NCBI RefSeq assembly: GCF_000787575.1
Contig: NW_012236529.1
Coordinates: 1,178,001 to 1,242,000, forward strand
Length of the DNA: 64,000 bases
Direction of reading: 5' to 3'
Source of the DNA: Acytostelium subglobosum LB1
Lineage: Eukaryota; Evosea; Eumycetozoa; Acytosteliales; Acytosteliaceae
Shown: piece after piece, positions 62,023-64,000 of the stretch
Layout: every line of letters begins with the position of its first letter
Position numbering within the stretch: position 1 is the stretch's first letter
The notes under the pieces: model-generated
Databases searched by the model: none
What the model was told of the DNA's origin: nothing
What the model saw: only the letters and a program-made list of their open reading frames with translations
Made by a program: the position numbers and the translations under genes

Positions 62023-63611
62023 TTAGTTATCCTCGTCCTCGCTGCTGCTGTGATCGTTGTGCTCCTCCTCGACAGCTGGCTCGCCTCTTCTCTCCTCGAC
62101 AACTGGTTCCTCCTCGTCAGAAGACTCCTCATCGACCAAAGTTGGCTCCTCAACCTCCTTAACAAGGACTGCTGGCTCCTCCTCGACAACTGCAACTGGC
62201 TCCTCAACAATTGCAACTGGCTCCTCAACAACTGCAACTGGCTCCTCGACAACTGCAACTGGGGTCTCCTCCTCAACAGCTGGAGAAACTGGGGTCTCCT
62301 CCTCGACAGCTGCAACTGGAACAACCTCCTCTGGCTTCTCCTCCTCCTGCTCAAAGGTGGCGCTTGGGTTGAAGACTGGCTTGACATCGTCCTCAACGTA
62401 GGTCATCTGTGACAGACGCTGGAACTTCTCGTACTCAGTCTCGGTGGCAGTGTTTTGCTCGATGCGGTCGACGGATGGAACGTAGTCCTCCTTCTTCTCG
62501 AGGTATGGGAATAGGTTCTCCTGACGCTTGGTACGTCCGAAGCCCTCGTCGAGGTTGCCCTTGAGAGCAAACAGCTGCTTGAAGTGGGGCTTGCAGTAGA
62601 GAACACCGTCAAGCTGGGCAAGAGTGCCGAGGTTCAAGATGACGGAGCAGTGAGAGCACTTGAGACATGTCTTGTGGAAAATGCGACGGGTGTCGGTCTC
62701 CTCGAGGACGACTTTCTCAGTCTGGTAGACGGTCTTGCTGCAGCACTGGCACTTGTCAGAGTTGGCAGATGAGAATCTCTTGGCGACGTCTGGGTTGGCA
62801 GAGTTGGTGTTCTTCTCCTTCTCGGCGGTCTTCTCAATTGGGACGAATGAACCAGCCTGCGAGACAACCTGTGGAGCCCACTTGTCGGTCTTTGGTGAGT
62901 TACCGGCGATCTCGTCAAAGTTACCCTTGGCGGCGAACAGCTGCTTGAAATGTGGCTTGCAGTAGTAGACTCCGTTCATGGAGGCGTAGGTGCCGAGTGA
63001 CAGAGTGATCTTGCAGTGCGAGCACTTCAGACACTGCTTGTGGAGCACCTTCTTGTCGTCCTTATCTTCAACAATCAACTTCTCGGTCAAGTACACAGTC
63101 TTTGTGCAAACAGTGCACTTGTCGAGACTTCCAGAGAATCTGGATGAGATTCCAGTTGGAGTATCCTTCTTCTCAGTGGTCTTTGTCTCCTCAAGCTTAA
63201 TGAATGAGGCTATTAAGAGGTAAAGAATGGAATGGAAGTAGAGATAGTTAGATCACTCATTCAATCATCCATCCAATCATCCAATTGATCAATCAATTTA
63301 TACATACATGGAGCTGAAGCAGCTGGGTTGGCTTGTGGTGCCCATTGGGTGGAGTGCTTGGACTTGCCAAAGCCCTCGTCGTAGTTACCCTTGGTGGCAA
63401 ACAGTTGCTTGAAGTGTGGCTTGCAGAACATGACACCGTTCAATGAGGCATAGTTGCCGAGTGACAATGTAATCTTGCAGTGCGAGCACTTCAGACACAA
63501 CTTGTGGAAAGTCTTTTTGTCCTCCTTGTCCTCGACGACGATCTTCTCAGTGGCGTAAACAGTCTTCTCACAGGCTGTGCATTTCTCAGAACCTCCTCCA
63601 AATGTGACCAT
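62023..63611 (-). CDS. Three-LIM-domain protein with acidic Glu/Val-rich tail
   Basis: Predicted 496 aa cytoskeletal adaptor. Exons are 63611-63308 and 63209-62023; the sum is 1491 nt. Three LIM domains are seen: residues about 11-66 (CTACEKTVYATEK, HKLCLKCSHC, FCKPHF), about 122-178 (CTVCTKTVYLTEK, HKQCLKCSHC, YCKPHF) and about 233-289 (CQCCSKTVYQTEK, HKTCLKCSHC, YCKPHF). All have full CxxC, HxxC, CxxC and CxxH ligand sets and a following KQLFA(T/A/L)KGN(Y/F/L)DE. The last ~150 residues are repetitive EEPVAVVEE/EETPV units. The KGN-DE spacing groups them with the dictyostelid LimD/LimE/LimF and plant CRP-type families, which bind actin. Which orthologue it is cannot be told by eye. Confidence 0.9.
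62060..62330 (-). repeat. Repeats coding for EEPVAVVEE units in the LIM protein tail
   Basis: About four to six near-identical 21-30 bp units (GGCTCCTCAACAAYTGCAAC type on the + strand) that code for EEPVA(V/I)VE. Low-complexity acidic tail, seen directly. Confidence 0.7.
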
Positions 63612-64000
63612 TCTTTATCTATTCATTCATAGTATGATGTTAACATTCATTCATTCATTGCACTCCATCCATTCTTCCATCCAACTCCATGATTCGCTCG
63701 GCCATCAACTCCATCCTTCCTTCCATTCTTCCGTCCATCCATTCTTCACGCCGCTCATTCATTCATTCGACCATCCTCTCTTCCTCTCTCATCATCTCCC
63801 TCATCATCTCCCTCATCATCTCCGGTCAGACAGTTGGATACTCACTGCTTAGGGTAAGGGTAAGGGTAAGGGGTATATTATTAAAAGTATATTACTAAGA
63901 TGTAGTAGTATTAGAGATTGTTGTTGATTGAATGAATCGATTGACTTTCAACAACAGGTGAATTTGATGAACCTTTAAAGTGGAGTGTTCGTCGGGGATA
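63612..64000. other. Window end: spacer with telomere-like hexamers and possible exon
   Basis: 389 bp of TTCATTCA and CATC repeats, a telomere-like run at 63849-63872, and, after an AACAACAG acceptor-like site at 63958, a short open frame in one phase to the window edge (EFDEPLKWSVRRG). The last part may be an exon of a gene that continues outside; too short to claim. Confidence 0.35.
63849..63872 (+). repeat. Interstitial telomere-like (TTAGGG)(TAAGGG)3
   Basis: Four consecutive G-rich hexamers: one TTAGGG and three TAAGGG, followed by another G. It is a short interstitial run and not a chromosome end in this window. Confidence 0.7.

Noticed and set aside
63689-63898. 69-codon open frame rich in Ile/Ser at the window end
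   Set aside because: Made entirely from TCATC and GGGTAA simple repeats.

Overview
The window looks like nuclear DNA of a social amoeba (Dictyostelia) with moderate GC content, not the extremely AT-rich Dictyostelium discoideum. The reasons are short introns of about 55-90 bp with GTAAGT/GTATGT donors and a CTAAC branch-like motif, introns and spacers packed with TGAT/TCAA tetranucleotides, poly-Asn, poly-Gln and poly-Ser tracts, standard stop codons, and gene families typical of amoebae (hybrid histidine kinase, IQGAP-related GAP without IQ motifs, Rab32-like GTPase, BTB/BACK proteins, many-LIM proteins). The exact species cannot be fixed by eye; an Acytostelium- or Heterostelium-like group is a guess. 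I see no CRISPR array, rRNA or tRNA gene, and no retrovirus-like, LTR or Polinton element.

Layout. 0.7-9.5 kb, + strand: a PWWP-domain protein, a BTB-BACK protein with a C-terminal discoidin-like domain, and a family A DNA polymerase of the theta/nu type. 10.9-14.7 kb, + strand: a Rab32-like GTPase and a mitochondrial FtsH/YME1-type AAA protease. 16.1-18.8 kb: an FBXO11-like F-box, beta-helix and UBR-zinc-finger protein, followed by a candidate structured RNA at 18965-19080. 19.5-22.3 kb: a multi-pass membrane protein that converges on a neugrin-like mitochondrial protein. 22.4-23.6 kb: a decayed PD-(D/E)XK-like gene. 23.8-26.6 kb: dynactin p62, converging on ISCA1. 27.1-32.3 kb, - strand: a CLC chloride/proton transporter and a MATE transporter. 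32.5-35.4 kb: a head-to-head pair of paralogues with calcium-binding DxDxDG repeats. 35.5-38.9 kb, - strand: a tandem pair of divergent AIG1/IAN-like proteins with no visible P-loop. 39.2-43.6 kb, - strand: a membrane hybrid histidine kinase. 44.2-46.4 kb: METTL16, converging on a small two-exon ubiquitin-like gene. 47.8-53.2 kb, + strand: a RING-TPR protein and an IQGAP-related RasGAP protein. 53.3-54.6 kb: remains of a PIF/Harbinger-type transposase. 54.7-61.2 kb: ASCC3 helicase. 61.3-63.6 kb, - strand: ERG28-like and a three-LIM protein.

Most genes are unrelated housekeeping genes, and neighbours do not form pathways. The local groupings that do look meaningful are gene duplications: the divergent DxDxDG pair and the tandem AIG1-like pair, side by side at 32.5-38.9 kb. 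These amoeba-specific families are the least understood part of the window. Exon boundaries were assigned by hand from splice signals and reading phase. For almost every multi-exon gene the exon lengths sum to a multiple of three. The exceptions are the neugrin-like gene (one ambiguous base N), the histidine kinase (one apparent extra base) and the transposase remnant.
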